Origin: a virus
Direction: 5' to 3' (one strand)
IMG/VR virus record: IMGVR_UViG_3300043570_003132
Location: 54,726 to 118,725 of that record
Length of the DNA: 64,000 nucleotides
Positions 26,833-34,154 of this stretch are shown here, in pieces. Each line of letters opens with the position of its first letter. The first letter of the stretch is position 1. Below the pieces are notes generated by a model. It saw only the letters and a list, made by a program, of their open reading frames with translations. It was not told the origin of the DNA and did no database searches. The translations under genes were made by a program, and so were the position numbers.

Positions 26833-27108
26833 TTATAATGTGTATTTTTTTATGATTTCAATACCTTCATCTCGATTATTAAAATCTTTTCCAGGTATAA
26901 AAACTAACCCTTCATCTGTGTTTTCTTTAGTAATATAGATAGTTGGAATTACATTTTGTTTTGTTTGTTCAACAACTTGGTTCCACACTTTTTTATTTTG
27001 ACTTATCTCTATTTCATTAAATGATATTTGTAACTCATTTAATTCTTTTTTAAGATCATGACAATGTCCACATCCGTTCATAGTAAACAATACTATATTG
27101 TTAGACAT
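26833..27108 (-). CDS. grx: Glutaredoxin
   Basis: 91 residues. The active site C-G-H-C lies at residues 13-16 after a beta strand (NIVLFTMNG), followed by a helix (DLKKELNELQISFNEIEIS) and the cis-proline loop V-I-P-T-I-Y-I of the thioredoxin fold. Glutaredoxins reduce disulfides and can serve ribonucleotide reductase; many large phages carry one. Directly downstream (3 bases) of a thioredoxin gene and last before a terminator, so the two are co-expressed. No ribonucleotide reductase gene is in the window. Confidence 0.85.
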   Translation of the reverse strand: MSNNIVLFTMNGCGHCHDLKKELNELQISFNEIEISQNKKVWNQVVEQTKQNVIPTIYITKENTDEGLVFIPGKDFNNRDEGIEIIKKYTL

Positions 27109-27111
27109 ATA

Positions 27112-27417
27112 TTATAATGTATCTAAAATTTTACTATATACACTGTCAACGTTAGCCCCAACTGATCTGTTTATTAATGTATCCCCCTCGTAAATCATAA
27201 TGGTAGGTACAGTATTAATACCTAACTCCATTACAGCGTCTTGGTTTTCATCAACATTTACTTTAACAAATGTAATATCTGAATATTTGTTAGATAAGTT
27301 AGATAATCTTGGTGTTAGTGCTCTACATGGTGAACACCAATCGGCTGTGTACTGAACTAATAATTTTTTTCCTTCTAATTGTAATTGTGCAACTTGTGCG
27401 GATGTTACGTATTCCAT
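27112..27417 (-). CDS. trxA: Thioredoxin
   Basis: 101 residues, the normal length for a thioredoxin. The active site is A-D-W-C-S-P-C-R (Cys28, Cys31); Ser replaces the usual Gly of WCGPC. The D-E-N-Q-D-A-VMELGINTVPTIMIYEG segment with the cis-proline is intact. It reduces protein disulfides in the cytoplasm and in phage T7 acts as a polymerase processivity factor, but no such role is shown here. It lies 9 bases downstream of the AAA ATPase gene. Confidence 0.9.
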   Translation of the reverse strand: MEYVTSAQVAQLQLEGKKLLVQYTADWCSPCRALTPRLSNLSNKYSDITFVKVNVDENQDAVMELGINTVPTIMIYEGDTLINRSVGANVDSVYSKILDTL

Positions 27418-27426
27418 TTTATAATT

Positions 27427-28509
27427 TTAAAATCCTATTTTATTTCCTTTTGGGGATGTTTTATAGACTTCTGTGTCTATGTTATAAATATCAGCTAAAA
27501 CCATACCTTCCTCAACTACTTGATTTTTTTCTAAATGTTTTAATAATTTATTGGTTTCCTCCACCGATAACTTCTCAAACTTATGTTCGGCAATTAAACG
27601 ACCCTTACGAAGTAGTGCTTGATCAATTTTCTCTCTCTTCATGTTGAAGGTTGCAATAACTTGAATATTTAAACAATCCCCCAAAATACCGTCAGTTAGA
27701 TTAAGGATATTAGATACACCTGCCGGTGACCCGTTACCTTCACGATCACTAATAACTCGTTCAGCATCCTCAATTATTAAAACTGAGTTTTTGTGGTCCA
27801 TCAAGAATGGTATAATAGTTGGTTCAGATAACATCTCCGCCATCGATGGTGGAATGAATAAAATATCTTTATCTTTAACCAAAGTAGTCAAATGTTTAAT
27901 ATAAGATGTCTTACCAGTACCAGGATCTCCGTGAAGTAAAATTATCCCCTTATCGTTATTTTTATTCAATCTTTCAACAATAACCTCATGAATCTTATTA
28001 AAATCACTTCCATAATTTAATTCTAAATCTGTAGGTGGAACATATAAATCGTATTCTTCAGTATCTAAATGACCCATATCACTTTTAACAAGTTGAATAT
28101 TCGCTTTCTTTTTTGCAACCTCATACTTTTTGAATACACTAAAATCAATTTGTTCTTTAATACCTCCCTTTGTTCCATCGTAAGCAAATTCAATATGGAC
28201 ATGATTTTCTTTTGGTTCTTTATGTCCTCTACTTGACTTATATGTTCTTACAAAAATTCCCGCAACATCATTCACAAATAAAGATTGTGTTGATGATTCA
28301 TAAGTTTTAGATTTGATATTAATTTTTATAACTTCGGTGAACCCGTTCTTTTTTATTTCTTCAATAATATCAGGTTCATACAACAAACTTATATCCGTAA
28401 ACTTTGATGGTAATTTGTCATACTTAATAACATAGTATTGTTCTGTTGGTATTTCATTTCCATAAACGGTATCGTAAATGGAATAATTAATTGGTAAATT
28501 CTTATTCAT
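27427..28509 (-). CDS. AAA ATPase (BCS1-like)
   Basis: 360 residues. The AAA core has Walker A GDPGTGKTS at 194-202, Walker B LIIEDAE at about 244-250, a sensor-1 type IQVIATFN near 285 and an arginine-rich LLRKGRLIAEHKF segment typical of the BCS1/AAA family. Residues 1-180 form an N-terminal domain with no recognised match, which probably determines the substrate. A phage remodelling or chaperone ATPase is inferred; virion assembly and replication are both possible. It sits between a 111-residue unknown gene and thioredoxin in a tight operon. Confidence 0.8.
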   Translation of the reverse strand: MNKNLPINYSIYDTVYGNEIPTEQYYVIKYDKLPSKFTDISLLYEPDIIEEIKKNGFTEVIKINIKSKTYESSTQSLFVNDVAGIFVRTYKSSRGHKEPKENHVHIEFAYDGTKGGIKEQIDFSVFKKYEVAKKKANIQLVKSDMGHLDTEEYDLYVPPTDLELNYGSDFNKIHEVIVERLNKNNDKGIILLHGDPGTGKTSYIKHLTTLVKDKDILFIPPSMAEMLSEPTIIPFLMDHKNSVLIIEDAERVISDREGNGSPAGVSNILNLTDGILGDCLNIQVIATFNMKREKIDQALLRKGRLIAEHKFEKLSVEETNKLLKHLEKNQVVEEGMVLADIYNIDTEVYKTSPKGNKIGF

Positions 28510-28517
28510 ATAATATT

Positions 28518-28853
28518 TTAATTAAGACAAATTGAACCGAAATTGGAGAATTCAATAAACACCCCATTATCGTAATCAAAGTCTTCTTTTTTAAATTGTA
28601 TTCCGTTTTTAAATTTTGTTTTATTAATGACACTAATCGCCGCAATTGTTTTTCTTAATAATTCAAATTGTTCTCTGTCCAATGTTGCTGTTCCATTTTT
28701 TTCATAGTTCTTCTGTGCAATCTCAGTCATATGTTTGTAAAACAATTCTTCATCTGAATTACTTAAAAAAAATTCTTTTGCTTCTAAATTGGTTTCAAAG
28801 TAATTTTTAACCGATTGAAGATATATTAAAACTTCAGGCGATAATTTATCCAT
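28518..28853 (-). CDS. Hypothetical protein next to NusG-like gene
   Basis: 111 residues, not recognised. It begins MDKLSPEVLIYLQSVKNYFE, is mostly helical by appearance and ends in a short beta stretch (GVFIEFSNFGSICLN). Its ATG shares the last base of the NusG-like gene's stop (28853), so translation is probably coupled. A partner of the NusG-like factor or the ATPase is possible but unsupported. Confidence 0.6.
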   Translation of the reverse strand: MDKLSPEVLIYLQSVKNYFETNLEAKEFFLSNSDEELFYKHMTEIAQKNYEKNGTATLDREQFELLRKTIAAISVINKTKFKNGIQFKKEDFDYDNGVFIEFSNFGSICLN

Positions 28854-29377
28854 TAAGGTTTCTGTATTTGGTCCAAAGTTAACGAAACTGCAGTATTTCT
28901 TCCAAATATTTTTATTTCTACGTCAACACGATCACCTTTTACTTCTTTAATAATACCACTAAATTCTTTGAATGGTCCTTCACATACTATAATAGATTCT
29001 CCAGTATCAAATTTTAATTTTTTACTTTCAATATGTTCTTCTAACGTATCATCTTTCAATATACGTCTAACGTCAGTATCTTTTAATAACATTGGCATCC
29101 TATCACCCATCATACCCATAATATTAGGTATTAAAGATATTACCTTCAAATCATCATTTTCTAATTGTTTAAGAGATTCAAAATAAAGATATCCACTATA
29201 TAATACTTTTTCTCTAATAACTTTTTTATTTTTAACTACAACGAATTCTTTCTCAGTAGGACAAACAAATCTTACAATTTTATTTATTCTACCTAAACCA
29301 ATATCTTTATTGAATTGTTCAGTTAATGATCTTTCTTTACCGGGTAAAACTTTTACCACGTACCATGCTGTATTCAT
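28853..29377 (-). CDS. nusG: NusG-like transcription factor
   Basis: 174 residues, close to bacterial NusG length. The N-terminal NGN domain starts TAWYVVKVLPGKERSLTEQF, with a VLYSGYLYFE strand pair near 82; the region around 98-110 holds the family V-x-G-x-x-x-G equivalent (IPNIMGMMGDRMP). The C-terminal KOW domain is clear: ESIIVCEGPFKEFSGIIKEVKGDRVDVEIKIFGR (about 128-160). NusG proteins bind RNA polymerase and adjust pausing and termination; specialised paralogues such as RfaH or LoaP antiterminate particular operons. A phage-borne copy in a genome with terminators between late genes suggests control of read-through. Start chosen at the only ATG upstream of the NGN strand. Confidence 0.82.
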   Translation of the reverse strand: MNTAWYVVKVLPGKERSLTEQFNKDIGLGRINKIVRFVCPTEKEFVVVKNKKVIREKVLYSGYLYFESLKQLENDDLKVISLIPNIMGMMGDRMPMLLKDTDVRRILKDDTLEEHIESKKLKFDTGESIIVCEGPFKEFSGIIKEVKGDRVDVEIKIFGRNTAVSLTLDQIQKP

Positions 29378-29382
29378 GTCCT

Positions 29383-30396
29383 TTATTTTATATCCTTTAA
29401 TTTATTCTTTAGTTCCGTTTCTAATTTTTTTAATCTTTTTTCTTCTTCTTTTCTTTCTTTTTCTACTTGTCTTGCCTTTTTTAAAATATCTCTTATTTTT
29501 CTTTCTTCTATCAATCTGTGTTTTTTCTCTTCTTTACCTTCAACTTGTGGAGCCTTATAATTCATAATCAATAATTCCGTTCCTTCATTTTGTGTTCCGT
29601 CTTTCTTAGCTGCGGCCGCTTTCTTAAAATTCTCGGTTCTCCATTCAAATTGATCTTTTGGAAACCATTCAACTAATTGAGGGAAATTGTAATATGATAA
29701 ACTAAATTTACCTTCAATACTTTTCATACACTCCGCTAATCTAATATGATCGTTAACATCAAAATCGTGATTAGAATAATAGTTCTCAGTTTTCCAATAT
29801 GGTGGATCCATATAGAAATATGTTGTCGGTGAATCATATTGTTTTACAACATCACAAAAATCTTTGTTCTCAACAAAACTAATACGATCAATGTGTTCTC
29901 TATATTTTGGGTTCTTTAACTTATCCATAAAAATTAAAACCTTACAACGATAGGCACCTTTATAATCTGTATATGAAGATGTTTCAGGTTTTGACCCTGA
30001 GAATACTTGTGTCAACACATACACATACTTACAAGTTATTTCTAAACTATTCTCTTCTGTTATAACTAATTCAGGATTAAATACTTCTTTCTGATATTGA
30101 TTAAACATTTGTTCATATTCAGGTGGTGTGTCTTCAACTCCAACCGTTTGACATGGGTACGTCGATAACGCCTGATGTAAAACATCATATTGTTTCGTCC
30201 ACTTCATTAAGTTTGCATTAAGACGATTAAAGTCATTATAAACGACCGTTTTTAGATTTGGGAACTTGTCCAAATCCATATTAAAGAATACCCAAAACAT
30301 ACCACTAAAACCTTCTACGTATGTTTCAATATCTGTGGGTATATGTGGAACAATCCATTTACCTATTCGTGCCTTTCCTCCAATGTAACTAATCAT
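29383..30396 (-). CDS. dam: Dam-like DNA adenine N6-methyltransferase
   Basis: 337 residues. MISYIGGKARIGKWI at the start is the SAM-binding F/Y-x-G-G-K motif of D12-class methylases, and FYMDPPYW (DPPY at 197-200) is the catalytic motif. The YNDFN motif follows at 53-57. It methylates adenine in DNA, which may protect phage DNA from host restriction or mark replicated DNA. Residues about 275-337 are an unusual Lys/Glu-rich helical extension not typical of Dam. It starts divergently from the plus-strand pair and lies 5 bases upstream of the NusG-like gene. Confidence 0.85.
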   Translation of the reverse strand: MISYIGGKARIGKWIVPHIPTDIETYVEGFSGMFWVFFNMDLDKFPNLKTVVYNDFNRLNANLMKWTKQYDVLHQALSTYPCQTVGVEDTPPEYEQMFNQYQKEVFNPELVITEENSLEITCKYVYVLTQVFSGSKPETSSYTDYKGAYRCKVLIFMDKLKNPKYREHIDRISFVENKDFCDVVKQYDSPTTYFYMDPPYWKTENYYSNHDFDVNDHIRLAECMKSIEGKFSLSYYNFPQLVEWFPKDQFEWRTENFKKAAAAKKDGTQNEGTELLIMNYKAPQVEGKEEKKHRLIEERKIRDILKKARQVEKERKEEEKRLKKLETELKNKLKDIK

Positions 30397-30404
30397 TAAT
30401 CATT

Positions 30405-30412
30405 TATTTATA
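30405..30412 (+). promoter_or_regulatory. TATTTATA motif in the divergent region
   Basis: The plus strand reads TATTTATA 57 bases before the first plus-strand gene, in the same orientation relative to its gene as the motif on the minus strand elsewhere. It is also 9 bases from the Dam-like start, where it reads TATAAATA, so its owner is ambiguous. Confidence 0.35.
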
Positions 30413-30468
30413 TCAAAAAATATAACCAAAATATTTGATAAAGAGAAATTTAAAGTATATATTTTATT

Positions 30469-30609
30469 ATGGCTTGTAAAACATGTAAAGAAAAGGGTGA
30501 CATCAAAGATGCTGGTAGTTTTGTACCTACAGGAGTTATCGTATTTGCGATAATTTGGACCTGTTTTGGTATCTATGGTGTTTATTCTTTAATTCATAAA
30601 TTTCTATGA
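30469..30609 (+). CDS. Small CxxC membrane protein
   Basis: 46 residues. The N-terminus is MACKTCKEKG (a C-x-x-C pair with Lys and Gly), then a short polar stretch, then a single membrane helix VIVFAIIWTCFGIYGVYSLI (about 23-42). The Cys pair would face the cytoplasm if the charged end stays inside. The stop overlaps the start of the next gene as ATGA (30606-30609), indicating coupled translation. One of only two plus-strand genes. Function unknown. Confidence 0.65.
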   Translation: MACKTCKEKGDIKDAGSFVPTGVIVFAIIWTCFGIYGVYSLIHKFL

Positions 30610-31244
30610 AAAAGGGAAAATATTTTATAGTTCTTTTTTGTAATAAAAAAAGAGTCAAAGTATTATACCGTTGTATGAAAAGAACCACCGTATATGAATA
30701 TTGGAGGGAATTTAAAACACAGCGTGTACCTCCATTTCTAAAAGTACAGGGTAGTAAACGCAAACAGGAGTTAGTATATGAGATTGCTTTAATCTTCCCA
30801 AATAACCGTTGGGCAACTGCAACATACGTTAAAGATAGTTTGGGTAGGAATACAAAAGCTAAGATTGAAGACGATAAATTTCGTATCAAAGAAATCTTAC
30901 CATATTGGCAAGAAGAGTTAATCTATGATCTTCAAACAAAGAAAAGAATCAGATATCATGAGATGGTGGATAAAATTCTACCGATAACTGAAATTACTCA
31001 AATATTCACTTTAAATAAAAATCTATTTGTTCAGATTGAGGATGACGTTAAAATGTATGGAAATAAAAACCTTAATGACTCTGACAGATTATTTGAATTA
31101 CTAAAACAGGATCTACTTAAAAAGAAAAAGACGAACTTTATGTTCGTCAAAGACATTACAACCTATCAAAGAAAACAATTATATAAATTGTTAGAGTCTA
31201 AAGGATTCAATAGACGTGAATTATTTAGACATTACTCATATTAA
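30606..31244 (+). CDS. Hypothetical protein, basic, on plus strand
   Basis: 212 residues, not recognised. Rich in Lys/Arg, with beta strands at the start (KYFIVLFCNKKRVKVLYRC), a WATATYVKDSLGR segment and a helical Lys-rich second half (LFELLKQDLLKKKKTNFMFVKD). It resembles nucleic-acid-binding phage proteins only by charge. The start is fixed by the ATGA overlap with the 46-residue gene. It converges with a minus-strand gene, overlapping tail to tail by about 20 bases. Confidence 0.65.
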   Translation: MKKGKYFIVLFCNKKRVKVLYRCMKRTTVYEYWREFKTQRVPPFLKVQGSKRKQELVYEIALIFPNNRWATATYVKDSLGRNTKAKIEDDKFRIKEILPYWQEELIYDLQTKKRIRYHEMVDKILPITEITQIFTLNKNLFVQIEDDVKMYGNKNLNDSDRLFELLKQDLLKKKKTNFMFVKDITTYQRKQLYKLLESKGFNRRELFRHYSY

Positions 31245-31458
31245 AGATAATATCTACTTCACCTATACTAATTGTAAATGTTTCTTCTGGTTTTTCAATT
31301 CTTCTTCCGTATTTTTTTTGTATAACATTAAACGCAATTAAAAATTCTTCCTCTTTTAAGTTTAATACAATAGTTTTTGATTCTGTATTTGTGTTTAACT
31401 TTTCTAATAAGTCACTTATAATAGCCAATTGATTTAATAACTCACCTTTTTTTTCCAT
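31225..31458 (-). CDS. Small hypothetical protein
   Basis: 77 residues, not recognised. An N-terminal helix (ELLNQLAIISDLLEKLNTNTE) is followed by beta-like KTIVLNLKEEEFLIAFNVIQKKYGRRIE and ETFTISIGEVDIIFNMS. Its start overlaps the end of the upstream gene by 17 bases and its end overlaps the convergent plus-strand gene. Confidence 0.5.
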   Translation of the reverse strand: MEKKGELLNQLAIISDLLEKLNTNTESKTIVLNLKEEEFLIAFNVIQKKYGRRIEKPEETFTISIGEVDIIFNMSNV

Positions 31459-31639
31459 AACCTAATATCTTTAATAATTTATCTATTATAGATACTTTCT
31501 TTTTTGGTTTAAACAACTCTTCCTTATTAATTTTTTTTATTTCATCAATCATCCTCGTCTTCTGTATCTCCACTTCCTTCTGATCCTTCTTCATTTCCTT
31601 GTCCAGCCAATTCAATCCCTGTTGTAATTTCTTGTCCAT
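31442..31639 (-). CDS. Small basic hypothetical protein
   Basis: 65 residues, or 36 if translation starts at the internal ATG at 31552 (MIDEIKKINKEELFKP...), which overlaps the upstream stop by only 8 bases. The shared C-terminal half is Lys-rich with a hydrophobic helix (VSIIDKLLKILGYGKKR) that could bind membrane or protein. The longer start would overlap the 151-residue gene by 95 bases; the shorter start seems more likely, but both frames look protein-like. Confidence 0.45.
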   Translation of the reverse strand: MDKKLQQGLNWLDKEMKKDQKEVEIQKTRMIDEIKKINKEELFKPKKKVSIIDKLLKILGYGKKR

Positions 31640-32000
31640 AATTATCAGTTAGATTTATCTCTTTTAATTTATCTAAAGTTTCTGTTTTAAATAATTCTTG
31701 TAATTCTTTTACTTTTTGGTGGAATAACTTTTGTTTTTCTTCTTCCTCCTTATTATATTTAAATATTTCATCCGCACACGCAAATACAACGTCGTAACCT
31801 TCTTGAGTTGCTTGTGAGATAAACGATACTAAATTAAATTTATCGTTTTTATCCTGTACTTTTAAAGTAACAGTTCTATATGGTTTTACTATATCTTCAT
31901 ACTTCCAAGATAAAGGTACTTTAATGTCTAAACTAACATTATTTTGTATCTCTCTTAAAGAATGAAAGTGTGGTCTTAATGATTTTATTTCTTCAAACAC
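31545..32000 (-). CDS. Hypothetical protein with acidic tail
   Basis: 151 residues, not recognised. A beta-rich start (VPLSWKYEDIVKPYRTVTLKVQDKNDKFNLVSFISQATQEGYDVVFACADEI) is followed by a Lys/Glu helix (EEEEKQKLFHQKVKELQELFKTETLDKLKEI) and a very acidic tail (about 132-151, GNEEGSEGSGDTEDEDD). The acidic tail could be a protein-binding or DNA-mimic end. Confidence 0.6.
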   Translation of the reverse strand: MFEEIKSLRPHFHSLREIQNNVSLDIKVPLSWKYEDIVKPYRTVTLKVQDKNDKFNLVSFISQATQEGYDVVFACADEIFKYNKEEEEKQKLFHQKVKELQELFKTETLDKLKEINLTDNYGQEITTGIELAGQGNEEGSEGSGDTEDEDD

Positions 32001-32004
32001 GGTA

Positions 32005-32187
32005 TTAAATTAAAATGTAGGTTATTATATATGAAGATGCCACTAATAGGATTATTTGTTCCACATTAGATAATTTCATAGGTTCAGGGTTTTCTTGAAA
32101 TAATTTTACAATAAATTCAAGTAAAAATTTTGTAAGATATAATATACTTAATACAAAAAAGAAAAGTTTAATTTGTTGCATCATCAT
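32005..32187 (-). CDS. Small two-helix membrane protein
   Basis: 60 residues. Two hydrophobic segments: LFFFVLSILYLTKFLLEFIV (about 8-27) and IILLVASSYIITYILI (45-60), separated by a short polar loop (KLFQENPEPMKLSNVEQ). This hairpin topology is common for holins and membrane regulators. No lysis gene is adjacent, so holin is only a possibility. Overlaps the upstream Hc1-like gene by 20 bases. Confidence 0.5.
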   Translation of the reverse strand: MMMQQIKLFFFVLSILYLTKFLLEFIVKLFQENPEPMKLSNVEQIILLVASSYIITYILI

Positions 32188-32359
32188 GTTGTTTCATTTC
32201 ATCAAGGATCTCTTTTCTGTAGACTCCAATTAATTGTTTTATTTCTTGGGCGTATTTTCTTGCTCTAATAGAAGCACTTCTGTTACCCTTTCCATAAACC
32301 TTCTCCGTGTCAACTTTCATCTTCATGAAAAGTTCGTCAATTTTTTTTAAGGTTTCCAT
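32168..32359 (-). CDS. Hc1 / histone H1-like protein
   Basis: 63 residues. The segment from about 5 to 57 matches the Hc1-like family found widely in Bacteroidetes: a helix with E-L-x-M-K-M-K-V-D-T-E-K-V-Y, then G-K-G-N-R-S-A-S-x-R-A-R-K-Y-A-Q-E-I-K-Q-L and R-K-E-I-L-D-E-M-K. The GKGN-x-x-A-x-x-R-x-R-K core is the clearest signature. These basic proteins are thought to bind DNA. Presence in a phage suggests interference with host nucleoid or packing of phage DNA. The host link supports a Bacteroidetes origin. Confidence 0.7.
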   Translation of the reverse strand: METLKKIDELFMKMKVDTEKVYGKGNRSASIRARKYAQEIKQLIGVYRKEILDEMKQHDDATN

Positions 32360-32398
32360 ATTTTATTACGATTTTAATATCAATATATGGAAAAAAAT

Positions 32399-32872
32399 TC
32401 ACTTTTTCAAGTTTTGTTCTAACAATTTGTATAATTCCGTTAACATATCCAGTTCAGATCTGGTTTTTCGGTGAACAAAGTCAAAAAGTACATAAAAATA
32501 TTCTGGTATTCTTATTGTATTTTCTAAATTCTTAGGGTAATAATAAGCCTCTAAATAGAAATTCCACATATATTCATATGCGTTACCCCTTTCTTTAAAA
32601 TAAATTTTTTCTTTACTAAAACTATCCACCGCTTTATCCCAACACCATGTAAAATGGTTCATTTGATCATCGGTTGTTTTAACCGCATCGGGACCTAAAT
32701 AAGTTTCTTCGATTAAATTATATAGTGAAATAAGAAAATCATAGAAAAGTTCAGTTTTTTCTCTACTAATATTGTATGCCCTATACCATACATCAATTTG
32801 TTGTTTGTAATTTTCCGAGCCAATAAACTCTAAATAATTCTCTTTATTTTCCATAACTTTATTATAATACAA
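32399..32872 (-). CDS. Hypothetical helical protein
   Basis: 157 residues, not recognised. Rich in aromatic residues and helix-like throughout (FLISLYNLIEETYLG, YEYMWNFYLEAYYYP, LDMLTELYKLLEQNLKK). The better start may be Met7 (MENKENYLEF), which follows an A/T-rich stretch. It is alone between the Hc1-like gene and the 415-residue gene with about 30-40 base gaps. Confidence 0.6.
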   Translation of the reverse strand: MYYNKVMENKENYLEFIGSENYKQQIDVWYRAYNISREKTELFYDFLISLYNLIEETYLGPDAVKTTDDQMNHFTWCWDKAVDSFSKEKIYFKERGNAYEYMWNFYLEAYYYPKNLENTIRIPEYFYVLFDFVHRKTRSELDMLTELYKLLEQNLKK

Positions 32873-32904
32873 ATATAAAGATTAATGAAAAGATTTAAAA
32901 GGTA

Positions 32905-34152
32905 TTATTGAGTTTTTTCGTTGTATTTAAACATTTTCTTCATCTTCTCAACTTCTTCGTTGATTGATTTAGATTTAACCGGAACGGCTTGTTTGGTATA
33001 TAACTCTCTACTATCCTTATCCTTTTGTCTGTCTTTAACTTGTTTTTCAATTCCTTTAGCCGTTTCAGGTGTTGGTATTACATTACCATCTTTATCTTTA
33101 GGTTCTTCTCCAAGTTTAGATCCATTAGATGGTTTAACATCTGTCTTTTCTGTTGTTGGGGCATTACCAGTTGTTGAATGTCCCTCAATTGATTTCTTTA
33201 ATCTATCTTTAAATTGTTGAGATGGTTCAATATCGTAATCTAAGTTTTCTAAACCTGCGAAGTTTTTCTTAATTTCATCTTCTTGTGCTGGTGTGTTCTT
33301 TCTTGCAACCTTTTCACCTTTACCAATTGCCTTAGGAAATTCAGGGTTATCGTTACCATCAAATTTCATTGTTGCCGCTATTTTCTTTTCAACTGCAGCA
33401 ATATTAGCCTTGTTTTCTTTACCACTTTCAGTGTGTGATTTTTTAGCCGCATCTAAACCAGGTATTGATTCACTAACCATTTTAGCAATCATATTAGTTA
33501 ATTCAGTTTCAGTTAAACGTATTGTCTTCTTTTTTGATTCATACATACCACCACCACATTCACACATTTCTTTACCACATTTTTCACAACTTTTCTTTTC
33601 TTCACCCATTTCATTAGGTGTTTCTTCACCTTTATCTACATAACTATGTTTTTTTCTTCTACCTCTTAACATTTCTTCAAAATCATCTCCACCTTCTTCC
33701 TCTTCTTCCATATAAGAACCACCACACTCTTCACAGTCTTCTTCCTCTTTTACGTCATATTCTTTATCACCAACTTTAAATTCTTTATCACCTTTTAATT
33801 TAGCGGCAGCTAATGCTCCACCAAACGCATTTCCTTCTTCCGGTTGCATTTCTGTATTTTCCATATTGTCTGTTTCTTCTAATTGATCATTCATTTCGTC
33901 TAATTTATCTAACATGTCGTGATGTGATTCATAAACACCTTTCTCAATGATAAGTTCTTTACCTGGATGCATTTCTTTAAATTTATCCATATCATTTTCA
34001 GCCTCTTCTTGACTATTATAAGTACCTAAAGGAATTCCCTCACATTTGATGTGATACACTTCTTTATTACCTTCAGACTCTTCAATTATAGTTTTTCTAA
34101 CTTCGTCAGTAACTATACTTTCTATTAGTTGTTTTATTTCACTTACTTTCAT
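32905..34152 (-). CDS. Acidic protein with two Cys clusters
   Basis: 415 residues. It begins with a helical segment (MKVSEIKQLIESIVTDEVRKTII), a start common in large aquatic-phage capsid-core or structural proteins. Then comes a very acidic, low-complexity region with two Cys clusters: EEDCEECGGSY (about 139-147) and KKSCEKCGKEMCECGGG (about 187-203), both possible zinc sites. A second helical motif RLTETELTNMIAKMVSES occurs near 212. The C-terminal half is charged and disordered by appearance. A scaffold or internal virion protein is a guess. A TATTTATA motif is 5 bases before the start. Confidence 0.6.
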   Translation of the reverse strand: MKVSEIKQLIESIVTDEVRKTIIEESEGNKEVYHIKCEGIPLGTYNSQEEAENDMDKFKEMHPGKELIIEKGVYESHHDMLDKLDEMNDQLEETDNMENTEMQPEEGNAFGGALAAAKLKGDKEFKVGDKEYDVKEEEDCEECGGSYMEEEEEGGDDFEEMLRGRRKKHSYVDKGEETPNEMGEEKKSCEKCGKEMCECGGGMYESKKKTIRLTETELTNMIAKMVSESIPGLDAAKKSHTESGKENKANIAAVEKKIAATMKFDGNDNPEFPKAIGKGEKVARKNTPAQEDEIKKNFAGLENLDYDIEPSQQFKDRLKKSIEGHSTTGNAPTTEKTDVKPSNGSKLGEEPKDKDGNVIPTPETAKGIEKQVKDRQKDKDSRELYTKQAVPVKSKSINEEVEKMKKMFKYNEKTQ

Positions 34153-34154
34153 AT

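Noticed and set aside
30536-30889. 117-codon minus-strand frame opposite the plus-strand pair
   Set aside because: The plus frames have coherent features (membrane helix, ATGA coupling); the minus product shows none.
31553-31639. N-terminal 29 codons of the 65-residue gene as certain coding sequence
   Set aside because: They fully overlap the 151-residue gene and an internal ATG gives a tighter arrangement; left as uncertain.
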